Positions 1 to 11,133 of a stretch of 64,000 nt of DNA are shown one piece after another. Each line of letters starts with the position of its first letter. The stretch's first letter is position 1. The DNA lies in the NCBI RefSeq assembly GCF_000149955.1, contig NC_030989.1:3171839-3235838 (forward strand), written 5' to 3'. A program made the translations under genes and the position numbers. The DNA is from Fusarium oxysporum f. sp. lycopersici 4287. Taxonomy: Eukaryota > Ascomycota > Sordariomycetes > Hypocreales > Nectriaceae. Under the pieces are notes generated by a model. The model searched no databases. It had not been told where the DNA came from and was given only the letters and a program-made list of their open reading frames with translations.

Positions 1-326
1 ATCAAGTGAACATTACAACATTATGTATAACATATCAAGTCAATTGATGAGATTTCTGTTCGCAATCGCAGAAGATCTCCTCAATAGATAAGATAAAGAA
101 TACGAAATCTTTCCACAATTTAAGCATACCATTCCCTTCAGGGTTTTCCGTTCGTTAGCACTGCTACATACCCCAATAAGGTCCGAGCCGATCATTGTTT
201 ATCTTTAACCGTAATTTGACGGCGAAACAAATTCCACCACTTATAAACACCCAGTGATCTGCGCCGTTTGATCAAGAGCCCCTCTCGTTTGATCATTGGT
301 GCTAATTGTCAAGCCCGACAGGGGTT

Positions 327-343
327 CCCCGCAAACACCCCGG
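327..343. promoter_or_regulatory. Two CreA-type GC boxes upstream of the pectate lyase gene
   Basis: CCCCGC at 327-332 and CCCCGG at 338-343 both match, on the minus strand, the SYGGRG consensus of the fungal carbon-catabolite repressor CreA/CRE1. They lie 5 bp apart and about 150 bp upstream of the pectate lyase start codon. Closely spaced CreA pairs are the functional arrangement known from other hydrolase promoters, so glucose repression of the lyase is a reasonable inference. The consensus is short and would also occur by chance. Confidence 0.4.
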
Positions 344-493
344 AATTAAGCAGTACTTTAATCCTAACCGAGCTCGGGGTTCTTGATGTAAAGAGAAAAA
401 AGCGCAGATGATCTTGAATACATATACCGTGCCAAAGACCATGTTTGTGCCATTTACATCTCAGTTCCTTCTCATTCTTGTTCAACTGCCAAG

Positions 494-1657
494 ATGAAGC
501 TGTCCTCGGTTCTCTGCGGTGTCTTTGCGACTCTCACTGTTGCGTTTCCCAAGGAATACCTCAGTCTCGCGACTTGGGGTGTTGAGGGTTATGCGAAGGA
601 CAATCCCATTGGCATTACCACTGGTGGCAAGGGTGGAAAGACTGTTACTGTTACTACTGCCGAGGAGCTTGTCGCTGCTGTCAAGGGTACTGAGCCTAAG
701 ATCGTGAAGCTCAAGGGCAAAGTTACTCTCCCTTCTCGCCTCAAAGTCGGATCCAACACTTCTCTCATTGGTGTTGGATTGACCGCTCATATCACTGGTG
801 CTGGAGTCGATGTTTATCATGGAGACAATGTCATTCTGCAGAACTTGAAGATCACCCATATTTTGGATAATGATTGCATCACTATCCGAAACAGCACTCG
901 CGTCTGGGTTGATCACAACGAGTTTTCTTCTGATATTAACCAAGGCCCTGATCACTACGTAAGTCCCGTGCAAGCTGCCAACTGCCAAGTGTTTAGCTGA
1001 CCTCTTTTTCCAGGATGGACAAGTCGATATTATCCGTGCCTCGGACTGGATCACTGTCTCATGGAACTACTTCCACGACCACTGGAAGTCTTCCCTCGTT
1101 GGCAACGACGCTACCTTCCGCGACCTCGACTTCGGCCACCTCCACGTCACATACCATCACAACTACTGGCGCAACATGGGAACCCGTGGTCCCGCTGGTC
1201 GCTTTGGCCACCAGCATGTGTACAACAACCTCTACGAGGACTTCCTGTACCAAGCTATCCACAGTCGATCTGATAACCAGGTATGTCTGGCGCAGGCCAA
1301 TTGTGAAACTTTGACTAATTGAAAAAGGTTCTTGTTGAGGGCAACGTTTTCCGAGGTAACACCAGTGAGGCTCTGAGCACTTACGGTCTTGTCATCCCCA
1401 TGGATTCTCCCAACACTTGCACTTGTGGTGACGAGGAGCTTGATGGCTATGCGAACCTTGGAGCCAGTATGTATACTTCTTCTACCATTCAAGATCTTAC
1501 GACTGACTATTAAACAGAGAACGATTGGGGTAAGGCTGGAGTTAACATTACACAGAAGGGTAACTTCTACAAGGCTGATTACAAGTACAAGTTGACTCCC
1601 CTCAAGCTTGTCCCTACTGTGGCCAAACTTGGAGCTGGTGTTGGTAGAATCTGGTAA
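494..1657 (+). CDS. Secreted pectate lyase, polysaccharide lyase family 1
   Basis: The protein should cleave de-esterified pectin (polygalacturonate) by Ca-dependent beta-elimination outside the cell. I read four exons: 494-958, 1014-1280, 1328-1466 and 1518-1657. All introns are GT-AG with consistent phases, giving 336 residues, the usual PL1 size. The first ~17 residues are a signal peptide (MKLSSVLCGVFATLTVAF). Family landmarks follow in order: VGSNTSLIGVG, the first parallel-helix turns (VILQNLKI), the calcium-site motif VWVDHNEFSSD, then HNYWRNMGTRGPAGRFG with the catalytic arginine region, and HVYNN. No carbohydrate-binding module is attached. It is transcribed toward another secreted polysaccharide-active protein at 2641. 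The lyase activity call is strong; pectin rather than pectate preference is inferred from the lack of pectin-lyase motifs. Confidence 0.92.
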
Positions 1658-2267
1658 TATGGTAGCTTAAGCCTCTTACCATTTACTTATTAATACGATT
1701 CATGCTGCTTTATTGCAGCCTTTTGGTTCTTGACTCATGTCCATGCCATGTTAAATATTTTGAACCTCAGATGTTATAAAAAGTCTTACCGGGTACTAGC
1801 AACGGGCCCCATGAGATGCTGGATAGATTTGACGGGGCTATCAGAGTAACCCTACAGGTATGGCTGAATTCTCATCTCTGAATGCAACATGGAATTTCAA
1901 AATTAGTTACCAATTTTCAAATATCAATGACGGGTTTTCTCGCAGATAGATCTCAGTTACATAGATCGACGATCCGGGTTTCGTCTTACATTCTCCATAT
2001 TGACTGCTGTGGTTATCGACTAGGACTCATTCTATAATCGCGCTCACTGGTCTTCCTTTCAATTCACTCAAACTTTTGTTATACTTCTTCGCACATAGTC
2101 GCTTCACAGAAGTATCCTTACGATGTCTTGCAAAGCATGTACCTATAAGCATCAAACTACCATGGTTCTCCACTGAATGCACAATTTAGGTATCGGGGCA
2201 TAATGTATACAAGAATCTCGCATCGTTAGTGGAGATATCGAATGACTGTGAACCCATTTCCAGTCAA
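1658..2267. other. Intergenic stretch without a recognisable gene
   Basis: This is the 3' flank of the pectate lyase and the distal promoter of the propeller gene. I see no open frame with coding character, no tRNA and no repeat here. The regulatory-looking elements begin at 2268. Confidence 0.5.
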
Positions 2268-2306
2268 CGGAACCACCGCCCCCGCAAGCCGACCTCGGCC
2301 GTTCCG
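2268..2306. promoter_or_regulatory. CGG-N5-CCG palindromes upstream of the propeller gene
   Basis: CGGAACCACCG sits at 2268-2278 and a variant, CGGCCGTTCCG, at 2296-2306. Both are CGG-N5-CCG inverted triplets, the type of site bound by dimeric Zn2Cys6 regulators. The same AACCRC core recurs in two other promoters of this locus (9838-9848, 13723-13733 and 13765-13775), which argues for a shared regulator. The site is about 360-370 bp upstream of the start codon at 2641. Confidence 0.5.
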
Positions 2307-2406
2307 CCACCCACCTCCGCTTCACGCGGCATCTCCATCACGCGGAACTAAGAAGCGCATTAACAACGGGGACTGGACTCAATTCTTCAACGAAAATTGA
2401 TCATGC

Positions 2407-2454
2407 GGGATGAATTTCTTGACCATACGGCGGTTCCTTCAAGAAATTCATCCC
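2407..2454. repeat. Perfect 16-bp inverted repeat with 16-bp spacer
   Basis: The arms at 2407-2422 and 2439-2454 are exact reverse complements (GGGATGAATTTCTTGA against TCAAGAAATTCATCCC). The spacer, 2423-2438, contains CGGCGGTTCC, close to the CGG-N5-CCG motif of this locus. The structure lies about 190 bp upstream of the start codon at 2641. It could be a cruciform, a double operator or the remnant of a small insertion. Confidence 0.85.
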
Positions 2455-2640
2455 ATGTCCACGGTTCTACCCCAGCTTCTATGCTGATCCCAAGTGCGGA
2501 GAAAATCTGGGGAAGCATGCAGCGGAATTATTGCCGACTCCAGACTAGGATATCGTGATGGACTATTTAAAGAAGAGTGGATAATGGCCTAAATCTTTTT
2601 TCCATCAGCAGATCAACTTCAACTCCTCATTCTTCTGCCT

Positions 2641-3969
2641 ATGCACTTCGAAATGGCAAATCTTAAATCCCTCATCTTTCTGGCTGCTGTTTCGGCTGTA
2701 CGCGCTACTATCAGCCCTGGTAGTCTCGTCACTATCTCTACAGCTGTTGATGCCACCAGTGGAGCTGCCTGGTGGGACCCTCTGGATGAGTACGGCGGCT
2801 ATGACTGGCTTGCTTATCTGAGAAACCCTCCTGGTGGTGCTATTGCTGATAATAATGTCATGGTCGCACGACGCTCTATCTCAGATGGCAGTGTCTCTCG
2901 CGACTGCGTCAGAGATTCAGACGGGGAGTGTGCTGTCTTTGCGGATGATCTGGGACATAACACTCCCAGTATCAGTGTTGACGGCGATGGATATGTCCAT
3001 GTCTTTACAAGCATGCACAACGAGCCGTGGAAGTACTTCCGCTCGTCTCAGCCATACAGCAGCACTCTCGTCAACGCCAGCTCTGATATGCCCGATCAGA
3101 CTGTCCTCATTACATACCCTGTTATCAAGCGTGATGCCGACGGAAACCTGTGGCTGATCGTCCGAGGGCAAGCATCTGGTGATGGCTCCGCAAGGGGTGG
3201 CTACTTCTATAAGTACACGACGGACAACAAGAAGTGGACCCGCGTGAGCCTCTGGGCGTACAACAAGGGCTACTCTGTATACCCCGATGATATCGCGTTT
3301 TCGTCTGATGGAGATGTTCATGTTCAGTGGGAATGGAGCAAGTATCCCGCGTCTGCTGTGCGCCACCAGGGAAGCTATGTCCGCTATCGCCCATCTACCA
3401 ACTCCTTCACCTCCGCCTCTGGATCTACCGTTTCGACACCCATCACCCAAAACGCCGCCGATATCGTGTATCAGCCTTTGACTTCAGGGGAGACATACAG
3501 CGGCGACATCAACGCTTCACCCGGACCAGCTTTCCAGAGTGCAAAGATGGCTCTATACGAACGCCCCGCTGGCACCGTTCACATCCAGAGCGCCTACCGC
3601 TTCAAGACTTCTACTAGCGGAACATGGCAAGTTCGTCGTGCTACAGCAACATATGGTACTTCTAACCCTTGGACGCGTGAGATCCTGTATAGCGATAGTG
3701 AGACCAGCGCTGGTATTGGTATCACTCATGACGGAACAACTGCTCGCATCTACTACAGTCGCTCTTCAGCCAGTGCCTTTGTGCTGGAGAATGTCGGTGG
3801 GGCTGGCTGGACCAATACTGCTATTGAACCGGCTGTTGGCAAGAAGGTGCAGCGTCTTCAGGCTTTGATGAGGAGTGATGGAACGGATGTCTTGTACTTG
3901 GGTGCCCCAACGAATGTTAACTCGACCACCGGAAGCTTGTATCTATTGACTGTTGGCGGCAGGACTTAG
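2641..3969 (+). CDS. Secreted BNR_4-type beta-propeller protein, candidate uronate lyase
   Basis: This single-exon gene encodes 442 residues, or 438 if translation starts at the second ATG (2653), which gives the cleaner signal peptide (MANLKSLIFLAAVSAVRA). The mature part is a run of propeller blades with Asp-rich turns: DLGHNTPSISVDGDGYVHVF, then KRDADGNLWLIVRG, then YPDDIAFSSDGDVHVQWEWS. This pattern fits the BNR_4 repeat family (PF15892), whose fold is found in ulvan-type lyases of PL24/PL25. It is also the fold reported for a Fusarium oxysporum rhamnose-glucuronate lyase (PL42, recalled from memory). The likely role is extracellular cleavage at glucuronate in plant gums or arabinogalactan proteins; a sialidase-like hydrolase cannot be excluded. 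The promoter carries the locus motif and an inverted repeat, and regulator and sugar-transporter genes lie downstream. The fold call is good; the substrate is inference. Confidence 0.7.
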   Translation: MHFEMANLKSLIFLAAVSAVRATISPGSLVTISTAVDATSGAAWWDPLDEYGGYDWLAYLRNPPGGAIADNNVMVARRSISDGSVSRDCVRDSDGECAVFADDLGHNTPSISVDGDGYVHVFTSMHNEPWKYFRSSQPYSSTLVNASSDMPDQTVLITYPVIKRDADGNLWLIVRGQASGDGSARGGYFYKYTTDNKKWTRVSLWAYNKGYSVYPDDIAFSSDGDVHVQWEWSKYPASAVRHQGSYVRYRPSTNSFTSASGSTVSTPITQNAADIVYQPLTSGETYSGDINASPGPAFQSAKMALYERPAGTVHIQSAYRFKTSTSGTWQVRRATATYGTSNPWTREILYSDSETSAGIGITHDGTTARIYYSRSSASAFVLENVGGAGWTNTAIEPAVGKKVQRLQALMRSDGTDVLYLGAPTNVNSTTGSLYLLTVGGRT

Positions 3970-4132
3970 TGGCACGATGCCTGTCTAGCATGAGACGCTT
4001 GGATGTAATTTAGTGGAGTGGCCATAGCTGGGGCTTCATCTCGTCCCATATTAGTCAATATGACCCTTCTCATATCTCAAGGGTATTTCCATTCTATCTT
4101 ACATATCAGCGTTCTGTTAAAAACGCCGACCA

Positions 4133-6626
4133 TTACTGCCCAGCATTGTACGCATAGTCTCCATCCTCTGGATACTCTACTGGCATCTCAGGAGTGATAT
4201 TACTAAAGTCTCCGTGAAAATTCAGGATGCTGTTGGTAAAGGACTCATCTGGCCTTCCTGTAGTGTTGAACTGGGACGTCGACATATCCTCCACGCCGAG
4301 TATTGGGGCCGATAAGTATGTCCAGAAGTTGATCTCATCGGGTGCGACCGCTACATCTGAGAGATCGAAGAGTGGCCACGTATCCTCTGGCATCATTGAT
4401 GATATGGTGTTGTGACTCTGCGCGTCGCAAAAGAGTCCTTGTTGAGTATTTGTTGATGTCTCAAAAGCTGCCCAATTGTCGCCCGTGGATTGCGTCCCGT
4501 ATCTAGCTGTATTAGCTGCTGGTCGGTGTTGAGTCTCGTCGCCTATATGAGGTCCATAGACCTGATTCAATCCTCCGTTACCCGTTTCTAGATTTATGTT
4601 TCGAGGACTAGTGTCTTGCATATTTGTATCACCTCCAACGGCAACCAAGCTCCGCTGCGACACGCCATCAGAATCCTGTCTTCGGAGCTGCTGTATGATG
4701 GAACGCCTTCGATCTCGTCGAGACTCCTCTGAGTTGTGATGTATTGGTAGTCGTTGGCCTCCTCCCGCTGATCTCATCATGTCCTTCTCGACAAGATCGA
4801 TAGTAGCATCAGCCAGTTTTGATAGTGCTTCACGAGCTCTCGCGATTCTCTCCCAACGCACTCCAAGTTTCTCAAGTATGCTCTTCCATTGATACAAGCA
4901 GCTCTTGAACGAGATCCAGTCATCTTTTGCCTTGATTCGCGCCTGAGTATTCTTCCAGACCATGAACACGAGAGTGACTCCGCTCATGAATTGGAAATGC
5001 AGGTCTATCCAGGTGAAATCCATCAAACCTTCACTGATACGAAGGTATGATAGCTGAATAAGATCTTTGGCAGCTTCGTAGCATGAAAGCGTTTCAGAAG
5101 TACTCAAACTTGGGCGAGAGGGCGATGGTCTGTAGAGGATGAGCAGCGCTGTACGATACCAGTAGCCCCACCAGTTGACGTTATGACCATCGGAGTCAGT
5201 AAGAGTTAGAGCCACTGAGTTCCAGCCTTTCAATCGCTGAGCTATCTCCTTAGTCCACTCGGTAAGGTCTGTGTCCTCTCCGCTATGGCCTGTATCGTCT
5301 CGCCGTGCTGCATGTAGCTTGTGTACAATCTCACTTTCGAGTTGTTGCAGTTCAAGCCAGTGTAGTATCTGTAGCCGCTTACTCGGTACTAAGGAGTGTC
5401 TCGGCAGATGAATGTCGACAGTAAAGTCGTCAAAAGTGAACGGTCGACCAAGAAGAATATTGAGTGTCCGATCAAAGCTGTATGTTACCCAGAATAGTCT
5501 TCGCTTCGTATCTGCTTCACTTATCCTCTCAATTTCTGTGTCGTTACCAGTTGAAGATATAGCTATTGTGGTCTCTGAGTGATATCCGAGATCAATGCAC
5601 ATGCGCATGCAAAGACCGGAGATATACCAAACCGGCGCAGAAGATGAGTCGAGGATAGAGAGAAGCAACAACAACAGAAGGCATTGCACCGACTTTACAT
5701 TCTTTGTCTGCATGATCAGACTGATATCCTCCATGGCATTGGCAGTGAAACCTTTCGATAGTGTCGTACTCTCATTATGATCGTGGGACATGAACATGAG
5801 AGAGATGGCAAGCACCATGTTAAGCATGAATCGAGTCCACACCTCGCCAGATCCTGGCCGATTATGACCATCTCTGTCGTTCTGGCGACCGTAAAATTCT
5901 GTCACGGCCTTGATAAATTCCTGCTGGTTGAGAATGGGATACTGAACCTGATATTGGCTGAAGAATGTCTCGATGAGGCTACTAGCCGTCTCTCGAGATG
6001 GCAAGGCAATTCTGGTACTACTACTGGAAGGTTCCTTTGGTCCGGTTCGAGCTTCTGTTGTTTCAGATGGCGATTCGAAGTTTGGATAGTTCTGCTGAGC
6101 GGACTCAAGAACTGATCGGACCAAGTACATTCCTAGACTTGTTTCAGCTCGAGTAACTACTATTAATCGTGCATTCATACCGCTTGAAGCTCCGATGAAA
6201 TGAGCATGTCCCTCATCTCCAACACGAATCAAGTCTTGAGCAGGCTCATCGTCTGAGCGCAATGTCGAGGTAGGTGGCGACACTTCAATTGTCGCATCGT
6301 CAACCTCTTGGAGCTGAGCCTCTAGTCGCATGAGTTGAGCTTCCAGATCATGGATGTAGCTCCGAGGATGGACGTCGCCCGAGCGGCCATCCGTGTAGTC
6401 ACAGATGGAGCCTGAGTTTTGACATGGTTGGCATGCAGGAATCTCTATTTCAAGATCAGTAAAATGGATCGACGGAAGACGAATTGTAGAGAAGCTCACG
6501 TGTATCGCACCGCGCTTTGCGTTTGCGACAACGGTTACACGCGTTTATCGTCTATCAAATTGTGAGTAACAGAAGCGTATAGAGAGAGAGTACCCATGAG
6601 TAGCTTACAAAGTACGGCGGATTCAT
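4133..6626 (-). CDS. Zn2Cys6 transcription factor with fungal_trans domain
   Basis: I read three exons on the minus strand: 6609-6626 (start MNPPYF), 6500-6551 and 4133-6444, giving 793 residues. The second intron splits the zinc cluster. Spliced, it reads CNRCRKRKARC, then CQPC, then C with spacing CX2CX6CX6CX2CX6C. A short coiled-coil linker (SYIHDLEAQLMRLEAQLQEV) follows for dimerisation. The middle of the protein is the fungal-specific regulatory domain PF04082: a segment with FFSQYQVQYPILNQQEFI, then WYISGLCMRMCIDLGYHSE and RRLFWVTYSFDRTLNILLGR. The C-terminus is low-complexity and acidic, probably for activation. The gene is convergent with the propeller gene and sits between it and the sugar transporter, so it may control them. 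The target is inference. Starting at the in-frame ATG of the long exon would lose half of the zinc cluster. Confidence 0.88.
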
Positions 6627-7507
6627 TGTCCGCCAAACGTGTCATCATCCTACATAGAATTGGTATCTGACGCGACTGCTTCCCTGCAATGTCTCGTCTG
6701 GGTCACGATCAAAGTCGGAGCCGATCGCTTTGAGTAAAAGTGCGGAGTAAAGTTGGTGTGGAATTCATTCCGCCCCCGCTAACGAAGCAGGGGATCCTCT
6801 TCACCACCCAACTCCTTACGTCGATCATACATACCCTGGAGTGATTTCCTTTGGAACGATAAGTCCGTTTTCAGTGGACTGCTAATTACGGCCTCGGCTA
6901 TATACACACTATTGAATTTCGAGACAAATTACCGATTGAGAGTCAATACAGCACATGGCCTAGGTATGGAATGCAAACCAGACGCAGAGATTTACAAAAA
7001 CTCGATTCTTGTTTCTATTACTGATGCAACTCACAAAAGTTAACATACCAAATCAAAGAGCAGAGTATAAATTGCATTACTTGTCCTTCTGAATTATCTT
7101 TTCTTGTTAATGTCATTTTTCCTTTCAGTTACGCTCATAATATTTATGGATATAGTGCCGGCGAGACAGACTCCATGCGGGTACGTAGTTGTTGGCAGTA
7201 ATTATAGAGTGAGCCGGAATGAAACTTAAGAGGCTGATATGGAACTTGCACCAAGTTCCTTAACATATGAAGCCTTATACGCGGACGATGTAGGCGACAT
7301 CCCATGGTGGAGATTACTGAAAGCTTGAACCGAAGTAGCTACCTGTTTGTCGGCAGAAATTGTCTTTGGGCGCCCATACATCTTAAAGACCAACTGATAC
7401 TGCCATTACTACGTTGATAACTATCCTGCATTCACTAATATCAGCAGTTGGCAAATGAAATGAGCAACAAGTGGAATGGGAAGGTTAAAGTATGTCCAAG
7501 ATGTGAC
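6627..7507. other. Intergenic region before the assembly gap
   Basis: This is the promoter of the minus-strand regulator plus about 700 bp of AT-leaning sequence with no coding frame that I can support. The tract 6780-6860 has several CCCCGC-type GC boxes. Confidence 0.4.
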
Positions 7508-7695
7508 NNNNNNNNNNNNNNNNNNNNNNNNNNNNNNNNNNNNNNNNNNNNNNNNNNNNNNNNNNNNNNNNNNNNNNNNNNNNNNNNNNNNNNNNNNNNN
7601 NNNNNNNNNNNNNNNNNNNNNNNNNNNNNNNNNNNNNNNNNNNNNNNNNNNNNNNNNNNNNNNNNNNNNNNNNNNNNNNNNNNNNNNNNNNNNNN
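7508..7695. other. Assembly gap (188 Ns)
   Basis: An unbroken run of N occupies 7508-7695, downstream of the transporter gene and in intergenic sequence on both sides. No gene appears to be cut by it. The true length is unknown. Confidence 0.99.
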
Positions 7696-7843
7696 ATAAA
7701 AGCATCAATTATTTACCCTATGGTAGATGTTGACACAAATCCTCATGCTTACCCAGGAATAGCTCTCATACAGTCAAAGCTTCGCTCCAAAGGAATGAAG
7801 CCCTAAGCTATCCTTAGAAGTTGCGTCCTCGACACGAGCCGAA

Positions 7844-9592
7844 TTATACAGACTTATCCCGAATCTCAACTCTCTCCTCCTCGGTACCTAGCATCTGCTT
7901 AGGTGTAGCATCCTCCTCAGAGTGAACATTGAGTGATCCAAAGTGCGAATCTAGTTCCTCAAGAGTCTTGTTCTTGGTCTCGGGATAGCAAGCATAGACA
8001 AGAATGGCGGCGAAGACGTTGAAGGCCATGAAGATGAAGTAGACTCGAGGTCCAATGCGGGAGACAGCAACGGGCCAAACCTGACCGACGATGATCGAAC
8101 CGAGGGATGAGCCGGAGGAGGAGATGGCGAGACCCTTGGAGCGGCAGTTGGCGGGGAAGATCTCGGAGGCGTAGATCCAGGCGCAGGGACCGAAGCCCAT
8201 ACTGTCTGTGAAGCTGTTAGCATGTTGGCTGCTTATTGGGTGATTTTATAACTTACATCCAACAGTAAAGAAGAAGATAAAGAAGATATTGACGTAGTTT
8301 GCACTCTGGTTGTTCTGGCCGGGATAAGCAGTCTGCAGAGCACCATTGATCTGAATTGTGTTAGCAGCTGTAAGTCAGACTCGTTCGAAGAAACTCACCA
8401 TCAGACAGAAGGCCATGATGATAGCACCAATACCAAGTGAATGTCTTCGACCCAGCTTATCAATGAAGAACATGGCCGCAACAGTGCAAACCACCTGCAC
8501 AGTTCCATCGATGCCAGAAGCAAGGAGACTCAATTCTTCAGAGGTACCAGCGGCGATAAAGTTGGTGGGGAGATAGTATCGAATACCAGCAGCACCGCTC
8601 ATCTGCTGGAGGAAAGCGAGTGACCAAGCGCGCCAGAGTCGAGACCAGAGTGGCTTCTGCTGAATGAAGACACGGGCTGAGGTGATGGAGTTTTCTTGAT
8701 GCCAAAGGATGTTTGCGCGGATCTCGTCAAGTTCGGGTTGGATTTCGGCGGCAGAGAGACCACGAAGCTTGCAGAGGGACTCGCTTGCGGCTTCGACTTG
8801 ATCTGTTTCGACAAGCCATCGAGGGCTGATAAGAGTTAGCGGGGAGCGTAAAGGACAACTATGATAGACATACCTCTCAGGAATGAACAAGACACCACCG
8901 AGGAAGAGAAGAGCAGGGACGAACTGCATGGCGGTTGAGAGGCGCCATTCAAGGTCAATACCATTGCCGTAGTCCCAGAATGAGTAGCCATAGCCAACCC
9001 AGAAAGCCATAGAGATACTGCAACAGTTAGCACTCTAGTCGCTCGATTCGAAGGCCAACTTACCCAGAGACAATTCCAACCTGATTAGCGGCAACGTAAA
9101 GACCTCTATGCTTTGCTGGCGAAATCTCACTGAGATAAAGCGGGACAGCGGTGGAAACAACACCCGTTCCAACACCAGCGATGATTCGTCCAATAACCAT
9201 CATAGCCAGGTGAACAGCACCAGTCTGAATCGCAGCTCCGACGCAGAGGAGGCAGACACCACCGAAACCAGCCCATCGTCGACCGTACTTGTTGTTAATG
9301 GGACCCGCAATGAGGGCGAAAGAGGCGAATTGACCAGCGGCGAAGATAGCTGTGATGAGACCCTTTTCGCTGGATGAGGGATGGTCGAGGGCTTTGTTGA
9401 AGCCAGGGGACACGTAGATGGTACTCAGAATGCCGATATCGTATCTATAACCCGTTAGTCTCTGGCCAATGCGTGTTGTGAAGTCTCAACCTACCCCCAG
9501 AAGATGGAACCCATCGAAATGACGAAGATACTGAAGAAGAGCCAGCCGCTCATCTTGCCTTGCGCGGGCATTGTACCCAACTCGGTAGTCAT
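7844..9592 (-). CDS. MFS sugar transporter
   Basis: This is a plasma-membrane proton-coupled sugar importer of the sugar porter family. I read six exons: 9495-9592, 9064-9444, 8874-9017, 8399-8825, 8257-8350 and 7844-8205. All junctions keep frame and give 501 residues, the normal size for 12 membrane segments. Signatures are in order: YDIGILSTIYVSPGF after segment 1, NKYGRRWAG in loop 2-3, GRIIAGVGTGVVSTAVPLYL with SEISPAKHRG in segments 4-5, PESPRWLVE before the central loop, QMSGAAGIRYYLP in segment 7, DKLGRR in loop 8-9 and PETKNKTLEELDSHFG at the end. The gene shares a ~400-bp divergent promoter with a reductase-like gene. That promoter carries the CGGAACCACCG motif, so the transporter probably imports the product of the neighbouring extracellular enzymes. 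The specific sugar cannot be read from sequence. Confidence 0.92.
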
Positions 9593-9805
9593 CTTGATAA
9601 CAAACAGTTCGAAATAATGATTGAACAAGCTGTGAAAACTCAAGTGTTCGTGCTGTTGAGTTTCCCCGCAAGAAAGTCTGGGGAAGGCATACTTTTTAAT
9701 CCTTTGTCAAATGGCTCTAAATCTGGGGTAGCGAAGTCGGGTTCTGGATTGAAACAGGGATTTCATGGTATGATTCCGCGTTGCGGGGTGCGCTAAAACA
9801 AGAGA

Positions 9806-9848
9806 CGGAGCCTCCGCTTCCTTCTCCTCACTCACCACGGTGGTTCCG
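9806..9848. promoter_or_regulatory. CGG-N5-CCG sites in a divergent promoter
   Basis: CGGTGGTTCCG at 9838-9848 is the exact reverse complement of the CGGAACCACCG site upstream of the propeller gene. A second CGG-N5-CCG palindrome, CGGAGCCTCCG, lies at 9806-9816. Both sit between the transporter start (9592, minus) and the reductase-like start (9987, plus), where one dimeric Zn2Cys6 factor could drive both genes. Confidence 0.55.
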
Positions 9849-9986
9849 TCTGGGGCTCTTGGAATAAGCTATCCCGCTTTGCGATAAGTTCTAAAGTTTG
9901 GTTCATAATGAACTGACTATTAGATGCAGGTTCAAGTCTAACGATTTACGAAAAATACTGATTATCACTTGACCCAATTCCCTGCC

Positions 9987-10844
9987 ATGACCGTCAACGG
10001 CACCAACGGGGATTCCCCGTCACTCGGCGAACTTAAGCATATCTCGTCGACTCGCTTAACTCCCAGCCTCAGCATTCATACATTCTCTATACTCACAAAC
10101 CAAAATTTCAGTCGGAGCTTCCGTCCCAGTCAGCACCTGACACTACAATTCCCGCCTGATCTAGATCCTGTGTCGGGACCCCAGAACTTATCGGACCAAG
10201 AAAGATGTCTTTCTTTCACACCTTTCAATTTGCAGTATGCTGAGGACGGAAGTATTGAGAGCATCTCGCTGATGGCGCGCAACGGCCGTGTTACCGGCTT
10301 GCTGGGACTCCCGAGGCCACATGGACCGTTGGTCGCTAAGATTGTTGAGGTCGGTGGCGGGTTCCCCTCAGAGGTACTGGAACAAACTGGTCAAGCATTG
10401 TGCATTGCTGGTGGTACTGGAATCGCGCCTTTCATCGCCATGGCGGCAGCCAAAAACTCCAACAGCAGCGCCAATGACCTGAAGCCTAGTCTCATTTCCA
10501 GCATTCGCGGCGATGACTTTGGAGTTATCGAGTATCTCTGGAACCACGAAATACTTCACCCGCAAGATTGGAATGTAGTTCGCATTTTCGTGACGCCAGG
10601 AGAAGAAACTGGTGGGATGGCTTCTGGCAGGTCACAGAGCTGGTGGCGTCATCGCTTCAAGGAGCTCTTACATGACCATAGCGACAATGATGTCTTCCGC
10701 CTTGGGAGAATGGAGAAGGATGGTTTGGAAGGGTTCAGTAAAGATAGAGATGGCCCAGTGCTCTTTTGTGGGAGTAAGCAATTGGAGTGGCAAGTCAAAA
10801 TGTGGTTTCTGGGAAAGAAGAATGTCCATTGTACGGAAAGATAG
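9987..10844 (+). CDS. Ferredoxin-NAD(P)H reductase-like flavoprotein domain protein
   Basis: This single exon encodes 285 residues. The frame is open further upstream but the first ATG is at 9987, so I start there. The N-terminal half has features of an FAD-binding beta-barrel (SIHTFSILTNQNFSRSFRPS), and the C-terminal half contains the nucleotide-binding signature CIAGGTGIAPFIAMAA and the closing VLFCGSKQLEWQVKMWF. This is the FNR-like arrangement seen in flavohaemoprotein and ferredoxin reductases. There is no haem, iron-sulfur or transit-peptide motif, so it would be a stand-alone electron-transfer module in the cytosol. Its partner may be the FAD oxidoreductase encoded convergently at 11134-13529. 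The classical RxYS flavin motif is weak, so its redox activity is uncertain. Confidence 0.65.
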   Translation: MTVNGTNGDSPSLGELKHISSTRLTPSLSIHTFSILTNQNFSRSFRPSQHLTLQFPPDLDPVSGPQNLSDQERCLSFTPFNLQYAEDGSIESISLMARNGRVTGLLGLPRPHGPLVAKIVEVGGGFPSEVLEQTGQALCIAGGTGIAPFIAMAAAKNSNSSANDLKPSLISSIRGDDFGVIEYLWNHEILHPQDWNVVRIFVTPGEETGGMASGRSQSWWRHRFKELLHDHSDNDVFRLGRMEKDGLEGFSKDRDGPVLFCGSKQLEWQVKMWFLGKKNVHCTER

Positions 10845-11133
10845 TGAATAATTGTCATGGTGTTCCACTCTGAAATTGTTGAAGAAACTATAATACAACC
10901 CCAGAGCCTAGTATTATTATTCCCCATTTAGAACATGGCGCAAAAACGAATACAACACTCTGAATATCTCTGTACAGTTGAGAGCTTGTAAGATGTTTGA
11001 TAGGTAGCAACGCAGTCCGAATTATGAGAAATTTATGGATGGTAACGACAAACTAAGTCCATAGAAGATGACTCAAGACCGCATAAACCATAAACAATTC
11101 CATGTATAATATTGATTCCAAGCTATGTGTCAT

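Noticed and set aside
9969..9986. In-frame upstream extension of the reductase-like gene
   Set aside because: The extension begins at TTG, not ATG. The first ATG is at 9987.
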